In this document: positions 40,486-48,154 of the stretch, one piece after another
How positions within the stretch are numbered: the first letter of the stretch is position 1
Layout of the letters: every line of letters begins with the position of its first letter
Origin: Thermus tengchongensis
GTDB lineage: Bacteria; Deinococcota; Deinococci; Deinococcales; Thermaceae
DNA length: 64,000 bases
Direction: 5' to 3'
Assembly: GCF_021462405.1 (NCBI RefSeq)
Contig: NZ_JAKEDU010000003.1
Location: 1 to 64,000 of the forward strand
The notes under the pieces: generated by a model
What the model saw: the letters and a program-made list of their open reading frames with translations, nothing else
Told to the model about the DNA's origin: nothing
The model's database searches: none
Position numbers and translations under genes: made by a program

Positions 40486-40757
40486 TCACGGCCCGTGGGC
40501 GTTGGCGCTCAAGTTGAGGAGGACCACCCCTGCCACCACCGGGAGGACCCCCACCGGCGTCGCCAAGGCGGTGCCGAGGCCAGCCCTGATGGCGTAGGCT
40601 CCACTCAAGGGGATGGATTTGAGGCTCAGCCCCAGGAAGTGGAAGGCCAGGGCGTAAACCGCCACACCAGGCTGGGGAGGAGGCGGGTCAGCCCTTGGGA
40701 GAGTTTCAGGTGGCTGGTGGCCGCCACCTCAAAGCGACCACCCGGACGGTCGAAAAG
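40486..40757 (-). pseudogene. Broken SMR-family (EmrE/SugE-type) multidrug efflux gene
   Basis: Reading the minus strand, one frame gives FEVAATSHLKLSQGLTRLLPSLV. After a frameshift near 40660 another gives VAVYALAFHFLGLSLKSIPL, AYAIRAGLGTALATPVGVLP and VVAGVVLLNLSANAHGP, then TGA at 40486-40488. Together these follow the small multidrug resistance fold (four helices), but with at least one frameshift, an internal deletion between helices 3 and 4, the AYAIW tryptophan changed to Arg, and a degenerate N-terminus. It is not expressed as an intact protein. Confidence 0.7.
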
Positions 40758-40803
40758 CCCCCTGCTGGGCTCGAAGGAGAACCCAGGCATCGGTGCCCGG
40801 GGA

Positions 40804-40880
40804 CCGCCCCACCGGGGAAAAGGGGGCGCCCTATGGCCTTTTGGGAGCCCGCTCGTGGCTTGCGCACGATGGGGTACTCA
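40804..40880. repeat. Diverged copy D of the stop-linked repeat
   Basis: GGCCTTTTGGGAGCCCGCTC leads into TCGTGGC..GCACGATGGGG and ends GGGGTACTCA, resembling the right half of the 104-bp repeats with substitutions and a shortened stem. The left half is only loosely recognisable. The terminal TCA is the TGA stop of the minus-strand ferredoxin gene, again joining element and stop codon. Confidence 0.5.
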
Positions 40881-41819
40881 GAGATCGTACCAAGGTGGCT
40901 TGCCCCGGTAAAGCTCCAGCTCCTCCCCCACCTCCGCCTTGGGGGCCTCCTCGAGGCGGATCACCTGGGGCGGGCAGCTCTCCACGCAGGCCCCACACCC
41001 GGTGCAGGCCTCCACCTTGAGCCGGAGGACGTACTCCTCCCCCTCCCGCACCCGGTAGACCGCCTCCGTGGGGCAGACGTTGGTGCAGACCGGGCAGAGG
41101 GTACACCCCTCCTCCACCTGGATTTTGGGCCAGCGCACCGCCTCCGCACGGCTTGCCGCCAGGAAGCGCAGGCGAAGCTCCGCGGGAAGGCCCTTGGGTT
41201 CGGGCTCCTCCGGCAGGGGAAGCTCCGGCACCAAATCGGCGGCGGTGCGCCGGGCGCTGCCCATAAGGGCCTGGAAGAGCTCGCGCCGCCCCACCTTCTC
41301 CCCGGGAAGCTCCCCTTGGATCACCTCCACCTCCACCGGGTGGTAGCGCCGGGCCTCCTCCGCCATGCGCTGGAGGTGCTCGGGCACGGAAGGGCCGCCA
41401 ATCCTACAGGAAGCGCAATCCCCCCGGGCCAGGACCACCTTGCCAAAGCGGCTTCCCGCCTCGGCCAGAAGCCCAGGGGTCAGGCGGCCGAGGCAAAGCA
41501 CCTCCTCCCCCTTGCCCTCGGCCTTGGAGCAGCGGATCTGGCCCTTGCCCCGGATGAGAGCCTCCTGGAGGCCCCCCAAAGGGTATTCCAGGGCGATGCC
41601 GGGGCAGACCCCGGTGCAGAGGCCGCACCCCGTGCAGAGCACCTCGTCCAGCTCCACCCGCCACCCTTCAAGGCGCACCGCCCCCCGGGGGCAGGCCCCG
41701 TAGCAGCGGTCGCACCCTCCCACGCTGTTCTTGTAGAGGAGGCAGCGGGCCTCGGTGTAGCGGGGCCTGGGGTCCGTGGCCTTCAAGAAGGCGTTCAGGA
41801 GGTTATCCAAAAGGCCCAT
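40878..41819 (-). CDS. Polyferredoxin-like protein with four [4Fe-4S] motifs
   Basis: The 313-aa soluble protein has two ferredoxin pairs. The N-terminal pair (CDRCYGACP at about residue 36, CTGCGLCTGVCP at about 62) and the C-terminal pair (CTLCPVCTNVCP and CTGCGACVESCP) flank a domain with further cysteines (CSKA, CLGRL, GDCASCRIG). The middle resembles the CoB-CoM heterodisulfide/NapG-type accessory arrangement. It is probably an electron-transfer protein; the partner is unknown. It ends inside repeat D and begins 1 bp across the aroG stop. Confidence 0.75.
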   Translation of the reverse strand: MGLLDNLLNAFLKATDPRPRYTEARCLLYKNSVGGCDRCYGACPRGAVRLEGWRVELDEVLCTGCGLCTGVCPGIALEYPLGGLQEALIRGKGQIRCSKAEGKGEEVLCLGRLTPGLLAEAGSRFGKVVLARGDCASCRIGGPSVPEHLQRMAEEARRYHPVEVEVIQGELPGEKVGRRELFQALMGSARRTAADLVPELPLPEEPEPKGLPAELRLRFLAASRAEAVRWPKIQVEEGCTLCPVCTNVCPTEAVYRVREGEEYVLRLKVEACTGCGACVESCPPQVIRLEEAPKAEVGEELELYRGKPPWYDL

Positions 41820-42886
41820 CAGCCCTCGGGCAGGAGGTCCTTTAGGGCCTCCAGGAAGCGGGTGAACTGCGCGAAGTCCATCTGCTGCTGGTTGTCGGAA
41901 AGGGCCACCTTGGGGTTGGGGTGGACCTCCACGTGCACCCCGTCCGCCCCCACCGCCAGGGCCGCCCGGGCCAGGGGGGCCAGGAGGTCGGTGCGCCCGG
42001 CGGCATGGGTCACGTCCACCACCACCGGCAGGTGGGTCTCCTGCTTGGCCAGGGCCACGGCGGAGAGGTCCAGGGTGTTCCGGGTCCAGCGCTCAAAGGT
42101 GCGGATGCCCCTTTCCGCCAGGATGACCCTTTCGTTGCCCTGGGAGAGGATGTACTCGGCGGCGTAGAACCACTCCTCCATGGTGGCGGCAAGCCCCCGC
42201 TTGAGGAGGACGGGCTTGCCCGAGCGGCCCACCTCCTTGAGGAGGGCGAAGTTCTGCATGTTGCGGGCCCCAATCTGCAGGATGTCCGCGTACTCCGCCA
42301 CCACCTCCACGTCCCGGGTGTCCATCACCTCGGTGACGAAGACCATGCCGTAGGCGTCCGCCGCCCTGCGGCCAAGCCGCAGGCCCTCCACCCCCAGGCC
42401 CTGGAAGCCGTAGGGGCTCGTCCTGGGCTTGAAGGCCCCGCCCCTTAAGACCCTGACCCCCTTGGCGGCCAGGAAGCGAGCGGTTTCCATCATCTGCTCC
42501 TCGGACTCAATGGAGCAGGGCCCGGCGATGAGGAGGGGCTTCTCCCCGAAGACCACGTCCCTCACCCGCACCCGGGTGGGCTCGGGCTTGTATTTTCGGG
42601 AGTAGAGGAACTTCTTCTGGTCCTGGCGCTCCTCGAGGTCCAGGCTGGCTTTGAAGATCTCCTTGAAGAGCTTCCTTATGGTCTCCGGGGGGAAGGGCCC
42701 GGGGTTTTCCGCGGTGAGGTAGGCCAGCATCTCCTCCTCCCGCTTGGGGTCATAGTGGGGCAGACCGAGCTCGGTCTGGATGCGGCCGATCTCCTGCACC
42801 AGCCTCCCCCGCTCGGAAAGCAGGCGCAGAAGCTCCCGGTTTACCCGGTCCACCTCTCTTCTCAAGGCCAGGATGCGCTCGTCCAT
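41819..42886 (-). CDS. aroG: Chorismate mutase-DAHP synthase fusion (3-deoxy-7-phosphoheptulonate synthase)
   Basis: The C-terminal 250 residues are a type I-beta DAHP synthase ([75 protein letters not shown]), joining PEP and erythrose-4-phosphate. The N-terminal 90 residues ([34 protein letters not shown]) are an AroQ chorismate mutase-like helical domain, which in such fusions mediates feedback control. It feeds chorismate to TrpE, encoded 25 kb away. Length is 355 aa. Confidence 0.93.
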   Translation of the reverse strand: MDERILALRREVDRVNRELLRLLSERGRLVQEIGRIQTELGLPHYDPKREEEMLAYLTAENPGPFPPETIRKLFKEIFKASLDLEERQDQKKFLYSRKYKPEPTRVRVRDVVFGEKPLLIAGPCSIESEEQMMETARFLAAKGVRVLRGGAFKPRTSPYGFQGLGVEGLRLGRRAADAYGMVFVTEVMDTRDVEVVAEYADILQIGARNMQNFALLKEVGRSGKPVLLKRGLAATMEEWFYAAEYILSQGNERVILAERGIRTFERWTRNTLDLSAVALAKQETHLPVVVDVTHAAGRTDLLAPLARAALAVGADGVHVEVHPNPKVALSDNQQQMDFAQFTRFLEALKDLLPEG

Positions 42887-42919
42887 GGGCTATTGTATGG
42901 GGCGAAAGGCCTCAAGGTG

Positions 42920-43663
42920 TCAAGCGGCCTCTTCCTTGGGGCGGGCCCTCTCCGCCAGCCGGGCCACCAAGACCGAAATCCAGTAAAGGACCAGAAGCGG
43001 CCCGGTGACGATGGAGAGGGAGACCACGTCCACCGTGGGGGTGATGACCGCCGCCAGGGTGAGGAGAAGAACCACGGCAATCCGCCAGTTGCGGGCCAGG
43101 AAGGTGGAGGAAAGAATCCCCAGCCGGGCCAGCAAGTAGCTCACCACCGGCATCTCAAAAACCAGGCCCATGACCCCCATCATCATGAGGACCTGCCCCA
43201 TGTAGCGGCCGATGGAGATCTGGGGGGTGATGACATCCCCAAGAAAGCCCAGGAGGAAGGGAATGGCGAAGGGCAAGAAGCCGTAGTAGGCAAAAAGCGC
43301 TCCCAGGGCAAAGCTGAAGCCCGCGCCCAAGAGGAAGGGCACCGCTAGGCGCTTCTCGTGCTCGTAAAGCCCCGGGGCGATGAAGGCCCAAGCCTGGTAG
43401 ACGATGAAGGGCAAGGCCAGCACCAACCCCCCAAAGGCCGCCACCTTCAGGGAGACCAAGAAGGGTTCGGTGATATCCAGAACGATCAGGTTGACCTGGA
43501 TGCCGTTCTGCTGGGCCGCCAGGTCCAAGGGGCGCTTCAGCCACTCCAGGAGCTGGACCCTGAAACTCCAGGCCACCCCCGTGCCCACCACCCAGGAGAG
43601 GAGGGCCCAGAGGATGCGGCTCCGGAGCTCCTCGAGGTGTTCGACCAGGGGGGCTTCCTTCAA
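42920..43663 (-). CDS. tatC: Sec-independent translocase subunit TatC
   Basis: The 247-aa six-helix membrane protein binds twin-arginine signal peptides. The N-terminus APLVEHLEELRSRILWALLSW, the first periplasmic loop, and LPFIVYQAWAFIAPGLYEHEKR are canonical, as is the glutamate-containing FALGALFAYYGFLPFA region. Its ATG overlaps the tatA stop by 4 bp. TatA and TatC without TatB is the minimal Tat system; substrates are not visible here. Confidence 0.96.
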   Translation of the reverse strand: MKEAPLVEHLEELRSRILWALLSWVVGTGVAWSFRVQLLEWLKRPLDLAAQQNGIQVNLIVLDITEPFLVSLKVAAFGGLVLALPFIVYQAWAFIAPGLYEHEKRLAVPFLLGAGFSFALGALFAYYGFLPFAIPFLLGFLGDVITPQISIGRYMGQVLMMMGVMGLVFEMPVVSYLLARLGILSSTFLARNWRIAVVLLLTLAAVITPTVDVVSLSIVTGPLLVLYWISVLVARLAERARPKEEAA

Positions 43664-43902
43664 GCCTTGTCCTCCGCCTGGGCGGCTTTCTCGGGCGCCG
43701 CCTCCGCCGGGGTGGGCTTAGGCTTCGGCTCCTCGCGAACGTCCACGCTCTTTTCCAGCTCCTCGCGGATCTCCTGCGCCCCCCGCTTGAACTCGCGGAT
43801 GCTCTGGCCCAGGGAGCGGCCCAGCTCGGGGAGCTTCTTGGGCCCGAAGATGAGGAGGGCCACCACCAGGATCACCAGGATTTCCGGCATGCCCAGGTTC
43901 AT
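43660..43902 (-). CDS. tatA: Sec-independent translocase subunit TatA
   Basis: The 80-aa product has the single N-terminal membrane helix with hinge (EILVILVVALLIFGPKKLPELGRSLGQSIREFKRG) and an acidic/alanine-rich tail (EEPKPKPTPAEAAPEKAA). TatA oligomers form the transport pathway. It lies 120 bp downstream of glmU, in a spacer (43903-44023) where I see no other gene, and is coupled to tatC. Confidence 0.95.
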   Translation of the reverse strand: MNLGMPEILVILVVALLIFGPKKLPELGRSLGQSIREFKRGAQEIREELEKSVDVREEPKPKPTPAEAAPEKAAQAEDKA

Positions 43903-44023
43903 ACTCCCCAGTTTAGCACCCGGGCTGAAGGGAGGATGAACCCTGACGCCCTATTCCCCTGGGCTCTCCCCCCACCCATCCTCCCGCCAAGGCCTCCAGC
44001 CCGGCTTCGTAGGGATAGGGGCC

Positions 44024-45385
44024 TCAGCCCTCTTCCCGCTTGCGCCGGGCGTAGCCCTCTATGTTCCGCTGCCGGCCCCGGGCCACCGCCAGGGCGTCCT
44101 CCGGCACCTCGTGGGTGATCACGCTCCCCGCCCCCACCATGGCCCCATCCCCCACCTTGACCGGGGCCACCAAGACGGCGTTGGAGCCGATGAAGGCCCC
44201 CTTGCCGATCAGGGTCTTGTGCTTGCGCTTGCCATCGTAGTTGGCGGTGATGACCCCGGCCCCGATGTTGGCCCCTTCCCCCACCTCGGCATCCCCCAGG
44301 TAGGCCAGGTGGCCCGCCTTGACCCCGGGGTGGAGGAGGCTGTTCTTCACCTCCACGAAGTTGCCCACGTGGACCCCCTCCCGGAGGACCGCCCCCGGGC
44401 GGAGCCGGGCGAAGGGCCCGGCGTCGGCTCCCCTACCGATCACCGCCCCCTGGGCCACGGTGTGGGCCAGGACCCGGGCCCTGGGTTCCAGCACCGTATC
44501 CTCCAAGACGGCGTAAGGCCCCACCTCTGCCCCCTCCCCGATGCGGGTCTGGCCCTTGAGGACCACCCCTGGCCAGAGGGTGACGTCGGGGGCGAGCTCC
44601 ACCGTGGGCTCGAGGTAGATGCTCTCCGGCAGGATCATGCGCACCCCCTTCCGCATCCACTCCCGGCGGAGGGCAGAAAGGAGCACCCCCTCCACCCGGG
44701 CCAGCTCCTCCCGGGTGTTCACCCCTAAAGCCTCGTCCGCCACCCCCTTCACCGCCACCACCTTCCGCCCGTGGGCCCGGTAGATGGCGATGAGGTCGGG
44801 GAGGTAGTACTCCCGGGCGGCGTTTTCGTTGCGCACCTCCTTGAGGGCCGTGAAGAGGAGGCCATCAAAGGCATAGGCCCCGGCGTTCACTTCCCGGATG
44901 GCCCTAATCTCAGGGGAAGCGTCCTTTTCCTCCACGTTGCCCAAGACCTCCTCCCCCTGGCGCAGGATGCGGCCGTAGCCGGTGGGGTCAGGAAGCTCCA
45001 CGGTGAGGAGGGCCATCCCCGCCCCCTCCTGGACCTTCACCAGCAGACCCTTCAGGGTCTCCGGGCGCAGGAGGGGGGTGTCCCCCTGCGTGACCAACAC
45101 GGGACCGGAGAAGCCCTGGAGGAAAGGCTCCGCCTGCAGGAGGGCGTGGGCGGTGCCGAGCTGCTCCTTCTGCCAGGCCACCGCCACGGGGTAGTCCCTA
45201 AGGGCCGCCGCCACCTCCTCCCCCCCGTGGCCCACCACCACCACCAGTTTCTCCGGGCTCAGGGCTAAGGCGGTTTCCACCGCGTAGGCCAGCATGGGCT
45301 TGCCGAGAAGGGGATGAAGCACCTTGGGCAGGCGGGACTTCATCCTGGTCCCCTGCCCCGCGGCCAGGATCACATGGGCATGCAT
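44024..45385 (-). CDS. glmU: Bifunctional N-acetylglucosamine-1-P uridyltransferase / glucosamine-1-P acetyltransferase
   Basis: GlmU makes UDP-GlcNAc for peptidoglycan. The N-terminal nucleotidyltransferase has LAAGQGTRMKSRLPKVLHPLLGKPML and TQGDTPLLRPETL. The C-terminal left-handed beta-helix has hexapeptide repeats (VGPYAVLEDTVLEPRARV, GHLAYLGDAEVGEGANIGAGVITANYDGKRKHKT, GAFIGSNAVLVAPVKVGDGAMVGAGSVIT). Length 453 aa is normal. It follows trmB by 21 bp on the same strand. Confidence 0.96.
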   Translation of the reverse strand: MHAHVILAAGQGTRMKSRLPKVLHPLLGKPMLAYAVETALALSPEKLVVVVGHGGEEVAAALRDYPVAVAWQKEQLGTAHALLQAEPFLQGFSGPVLVTQGDTPLLRPETLKGLLVKVQEGAGMALLTVELPDPTGYGRILRQGEEVLGNVEEKDASPEIRAIREVNAGAYAFDGLLFTALKEVRNENAAREYYLPDLIAIYRAHGRKVVAVKGVADEALGVNTREELARVEGVLLSALRREWMRKGVRMILPESIYLEPTVELAPDVTLWPGVVLKGQTRIGEGAEVGPYAVLEDTVLEPRARVLAHTVAQGAVIGRGADAGPFARLRPGAVLREGVHVGNFVEVKNSLLHPGVKAGHLAYLGDAEVGEGANIGAGVITANYDGKRKHKTLIGKGAFIGSNAVLVAPVKVGDGAMVGAGSVITHEVPEDALAVARGRQRNIEGYARRKREEG

Positions 45386-45406
45386 AGGGCTATTTTAGGG
45401 CGTGGG

Positions 45407-46342
45407 CTAGGTGTGGTCCTGGACCACCTCGAGGCCCACCCTCTCCAGCTCCCGCACCAGGACCCGCACCGCTTCCTTGACCCCCTGGGTGATGAGGGGG
45501 CTTCCGAAGCGGCATACCCCCGCGTAAATGCCCCGGGCACTTGGGCGCACCTCCAGAAGGAGGTCCTGGGTGAGGTCTTCTTCCTCCACGTGGGTAAGCA
45601 CGTAGTGGCCTTCCTCCCCCCGGGCCACCTCCAGAAACACCGCTACCCCTCCGGGGAAGGGGACGGGCCGCTTGCTCAAGGGGAGGGTTTCGGGAAGGGT
45701 TCCTTCCAAAAGGGCGTGGGCCATGGGGTACCTCCTAATGGGGGGCCAGGGTTCGGGGTCCTCGGCCACCTTGACGAAGGCGGCATGGAAAAAGGCCCGC
45801 CCTGCCTCCTTCCACTTCAGGGCGTACTTGGTGCGCAGGTGGGCTTCCGGGGGAGGGCGCACCTCCACCCGGTAAAGCCCGGTTCGCTCCGCTTCTTCCA
45901 GGGCGAAGCGGAAGTAGGCCTCGTGGTCGGTGGTGAGGAGAAGCGCCCCGCCTTCTTGGAGCCTGGTGGAAAGCCTGCGGAAGAAGCGCTCCTGCAGGAG
46001 GCGCCTTTCCTGGTGCCGTTTCTTGGGCCAGGGGTCGGGGAAGTTCACGATGGCGAGGTGGAGGCTTCTGGGAGGGACCAGGTTTCGGAGGGCGAAGGGG
46101 CCTGTCCCTTGGTAAAGGCGCACGTTCTCAATGCCCTCCCGGCGCATCCGCCTCAGGGCCTTCAGCACGCTGGTGGCGGAAACCTCCGCCCCCAGGATGC
46201 ACCAGTCGGGGTGGGCTTTGGCCAGCTCCGCGGTGAAGCGCCCGTCCCCGAAGCCCACCTCCAGGACAAGGGGGCCTTCGGCGCCGAAGAGGTCCTTGGG
46301 CGTAGGGGGCCAGGTGGAAAGAAGGGCGGGCCGCACCAGCAC
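45407..46342 (-). CDS. trmB: tRNA (guanine-N7-)-methyltransferase with C-terminal extension
   Basis: TrmB methylates G46 in the tRNA variable loop with SAM. Motifs include [48 protein letters not shown] and the later substrate segment LRTKYALKW. The enzyme core ends near residue 205; about 100 further residues ([30 protein letters not shown]) form an extra domain beyond the usual 210-240 aa length. GTG start 46342 lies 8 nt after a perfect TATAAT on the minus strand, so the mRNA is nearly leaderless. Confidence 0.88.
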   Translation of the reverse strand: MLVRPALLSTWPPTPKDLFGAEGPLVLEVGFGDGRFTAELAKAHPDWCILGAEVSATSVLKALRRMRREGIENVRLYQGTGPFALRNLVPPRSLHLAIVNFPDPWPKKRHQERRLLQERFFRRLSTRLQEGGALLLTTDHEAYFRFALEEAERTGLYRVEVRPPPEAHLRTKYALKWKEAGRAFFHAAFVKVAEDPEPWPPIRRYPMAHALLEGTLPETLPLSKRPVPFPGGVAVFLEVARGEEGHYVLTHVEEEDLTQDLLLEVRPSARGIYAGVCRFGSPLITQGVKEAVRVLVRELERVGLEVVQDHT

Positions 46343-46350
46343 GAGGGGGG

Positions 46351-46356
46351 ATTATA
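46351..46356 (-). promoter_or_regulatory. trmB -10 element
   Basis: A perfect TATAAT on the minus strand lies 8 nt before the trmB GTG, with a TTGTGA -35 candidate at 46376-46381 (19-bp spacer, long). The predicted start falls within 1-2 nt of the start codon. The same 76-bp gap must hold the start of the plus-strand PATAN gene, whose Shine-Dalgarno GGAGGAGG is at 46403-46410. Confidence 0.5.
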
Positions 46357-46418
46357 GCAGTTTTTCAAACCCCTTTCACAAGGAGGGGCTACGCTGGAGC
46401 CTGGAGGAGGTTTGGTTT

Positions 46419-47033
46419 ATGGCCCTATTCGGAAGCCTCGATTCCCTGCCCCTGGAGGAGCTTCTCCAGCTTCTCGCCCACAAGGAAGGGGCCTTGGAGA
46501 TTTGGAACCTGAAGGGTATTCCCCCCACCACCATCTATCTGAAGCCGGGCCACATCCGCTCCTTGGACCAAAACGGCAAGCCCCTGGACCCCATGGCGGC
46601 CAAAGCCACGTTGCAGGCCCTCCTCCAGGCCCGGGAGGGGAGCTTTGAGTTCCTGCCCGGGGCGAAGCCCAAGCACAAGGTGCGGCTGGGCTGGCCGGTG
46701 GAGAAGGTCCTCCTGAGCACCATCACCCTCCAGGACGAGCTGGATCGCTACCGGCCCCACCTGCCTCACCCGGAGGCCCGCTTTGAGCTGGCGGGAAGCT
46801 CTCCCGAGGATCCCCGCTTCAAGGACTTTTTCCGCTTGGCCCTGCCCTATCTCAAGCGGGGCGTTTCCCCCCAGGAGCTGGCCCAGGCCCTGCGGCTTCC
46901 CCTGGATCAGGTGCGCTTTTACCTCTACCGCCTCCAGCTTTTGGGGGCGGTGAAGCGGGCGGCCCCCAGGCCCAAGGCCCACCCCCTGGCGGGGAAGCTC
47001 CTCGCCCACCTGAAGGCCCTATGGAGCCGCTGA
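46419..47033 (+). CDS. PATAN (DUF4388) domain protein
   Basis: The 204-aa product starts with the PATAN pattern (ALFGSLDSLPLEELLQLLAHKEGALEIWNLKGIPPTTIYLKPGHIRSLDQNG), a domain found in regulators of gliding and twitching motility and in PatA. A C-terminal helical part contains a winged-helix-like segment (GVSPQELAQALRLPLDQVRFYLYRLQLLGAVKR). ATG 46419 is preceded by GGAGGAGG. It overlaps the next gene start by 13 bp. In related bacteria these proteins are encoded beside small GTPases and response regulators, as here. Confidence 0.78.
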   Translation: MALFGSLDSLPLEELLQLLAHKEGALEIWNLKGIPPTTIYLKPGHIRSLDQNGKPLDPMAAKATLQALLQAREGSFEFLPGAKPKHKVRLGWPVEKVLLSTITLQDELDRYRPHLPHPEARFELAGSSPEDPRFKDFFRLALPYLKRGVSPQELAQALRLPLDQVRFYLYRLQLLGAVKRAAPRPKAHPLAGKLLAHLKALWSR

Positions 47034-47197
47034 AGATCCTGGTGGCCGGCCCGGTGGGGGCGGGAAAGACCGCCTTCGCCAGAAGCCTCTTGGGGGAGGA
47101 GGCCCTCACCACCGAGGCCAAGGCCAGCGAGGACCTGGGCAAGGAGACCCCCACCTTGGCCCGGGAAGCCGCCAAGCGCTTGCGGGAGCTGCTCTAG
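47021..47197 (+). pseudogene. Internally deleted small GTPase (58-codon remnant)
   Basis: The frame encodes MEPLKILVAGPVGAGKTAFA, then RSLLGEEALTTEAKASEDLGKETPT followed directly by LAREAAKRLRELL and TAG. The first part is the P-loop and switch I of an MglA/SRP-beta-like GTPase. The remaining G-domain (about 110 residues, including the G3-G5 motifs) is missing, and only a C-terminal helix follows. The frame is intact across the junction, so a short peptide could be made, but it cannot be a working GTPase. Confidence 0.7.
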
Positions 47198-47206
47198 GAG
47201 GTTCTT

Positions 47207-48154
47207 ATGCGCGTGCTCGTGGTGGACGACGACCCGGTACAGCGCCTCCTCCTCATGCGGGCCCTGGCCCCCTTGGAGGTGGAGGTCCAGGAGGCCAGGA
47301 ACGGTCAAGAGGCCCTGGACCTCTTGCGGGACGGCCTTCCCCATGTGGTCCTTACGGACCTGCACATGCCCCTGGTGGACGGGCTGGAGCTCACCCGCAG
47401 GATCAAGGCCCTGGACCCCCTCCTCCCGGTCATCCTCCTCACCGCCGACGGGGAGCGGGAGGTGCGCCTCAGAGGCATTGAGGCGGGTGCCGATGACTTT
47501 CTGAACCGGCCCGTGGACCTCTCCGAGCTCCGCCTGCGGGTGAAGGGCCACCTGGAGCGGCGCAAGCTGCAAGAGCGCCTCGAGGACCTGGAACGGACCC
47601 TCTTGGCCTTGGTGCGGGCGGTGGAGGCCAAGGACGCCTACACCGCGGGCCACGGGGAGCGGGTGGCCCAGTACGCCCTCTGGACGGCGGAGGAGCTGGG
47701 GGCCAAGGAGGCGGAGCTCGAGGACCTGCGCATGGGAGCCCTCCTCCACGACGTGGGCAAGATCGGCATCCCCGACCACATCCTCCGGGGGGACTACACC
47801 CTTACCGAGAAGGAGTGGCGCCTTATCCGCGAGCACCCGGTGAAGGGAGACGAGATCATCCGCCCCTTGCGGGCTTACCACCGGCTCAGGCCCTACGTGC
47901 GCTGGCACCACGAGAAGCTGGACGGCTCCGGCTACCCCGATGGCCTCACCGAGGTGCCCCTCCTGGTCCAGGCGGTGAGCGCCGCCGACATCTATGACGC
48001 CCTCACCAGCGTGCGCACCTACCGCGCTTCCCTCAAGCCCGAAGAGGCCCTTAAGGTACTGGAGGAGGAGACCCGCCAAGGGCGGCTTCACCGGGAGGTG
48101 GTGCGGGCTTTCCGGAGCGGCCTCCTGCGCAACCGCGCCCTGCGTACCACCTAG
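47207..48154 (+). CDS. Response regulator with HD-GYP output domain
   Basis: The 315-aa product has a receiver domain (VLVVDDDPVQRLLLMRAL, phospho-acceptor Asp in VVLTDLHMPLVDG, Lys replaced by Asn-Arg-Pro in DDFLNRPVDLSEL) and an HD-GYP domain (HGERVAQYALWTAEELG, LLHDVGKIGIPDHIL, HHEKLDGSGYPDGL, ADIYDALTS). HD-GYP domains hydrolyse cyclic-di-GMP to pGpG or GMP. The receiver's conserved switch lysine appears to be substituted, which may alter control. It follows the GTPase remnant by 9 bp with AGGAGG upstream. Confidence 0.9.
   Translation: MRVLVVDDDPVQRLLLMRALAPLEVEVQEARNGQEALDLLRDGLPHVVLTDLHMPLVDGLELTRRIKALDPLLPVILLTADGEREVRLRGIEAGADDFLNRPVDLSELRLRVKGHLERRKLQERLEDLERTLLALVRAVEAKDAYTAGHGERVAQYALWTAEELGAKEAELEDLRMGALLHDVGKIGIPDHILRGDYTLTEKEWRLIREHPVKGDEIIRPLRAYHRLRPYVRWHHEKLDGSGYPDGLTEVPLLVQAVSAADIYDALTSVRTYRASLKPEEALKVLEEETRQGRLHREVVRAFRSGLLRNRALRTT

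Noticed and set aside
40411-40877. Open frames on the plus strand through the 467-bp gap before the polyferredoxin gene
   Set aside because: They overlap the decayed SMR gene and repeat D, lack ribosome-binding sites and have no recognisable protein features.
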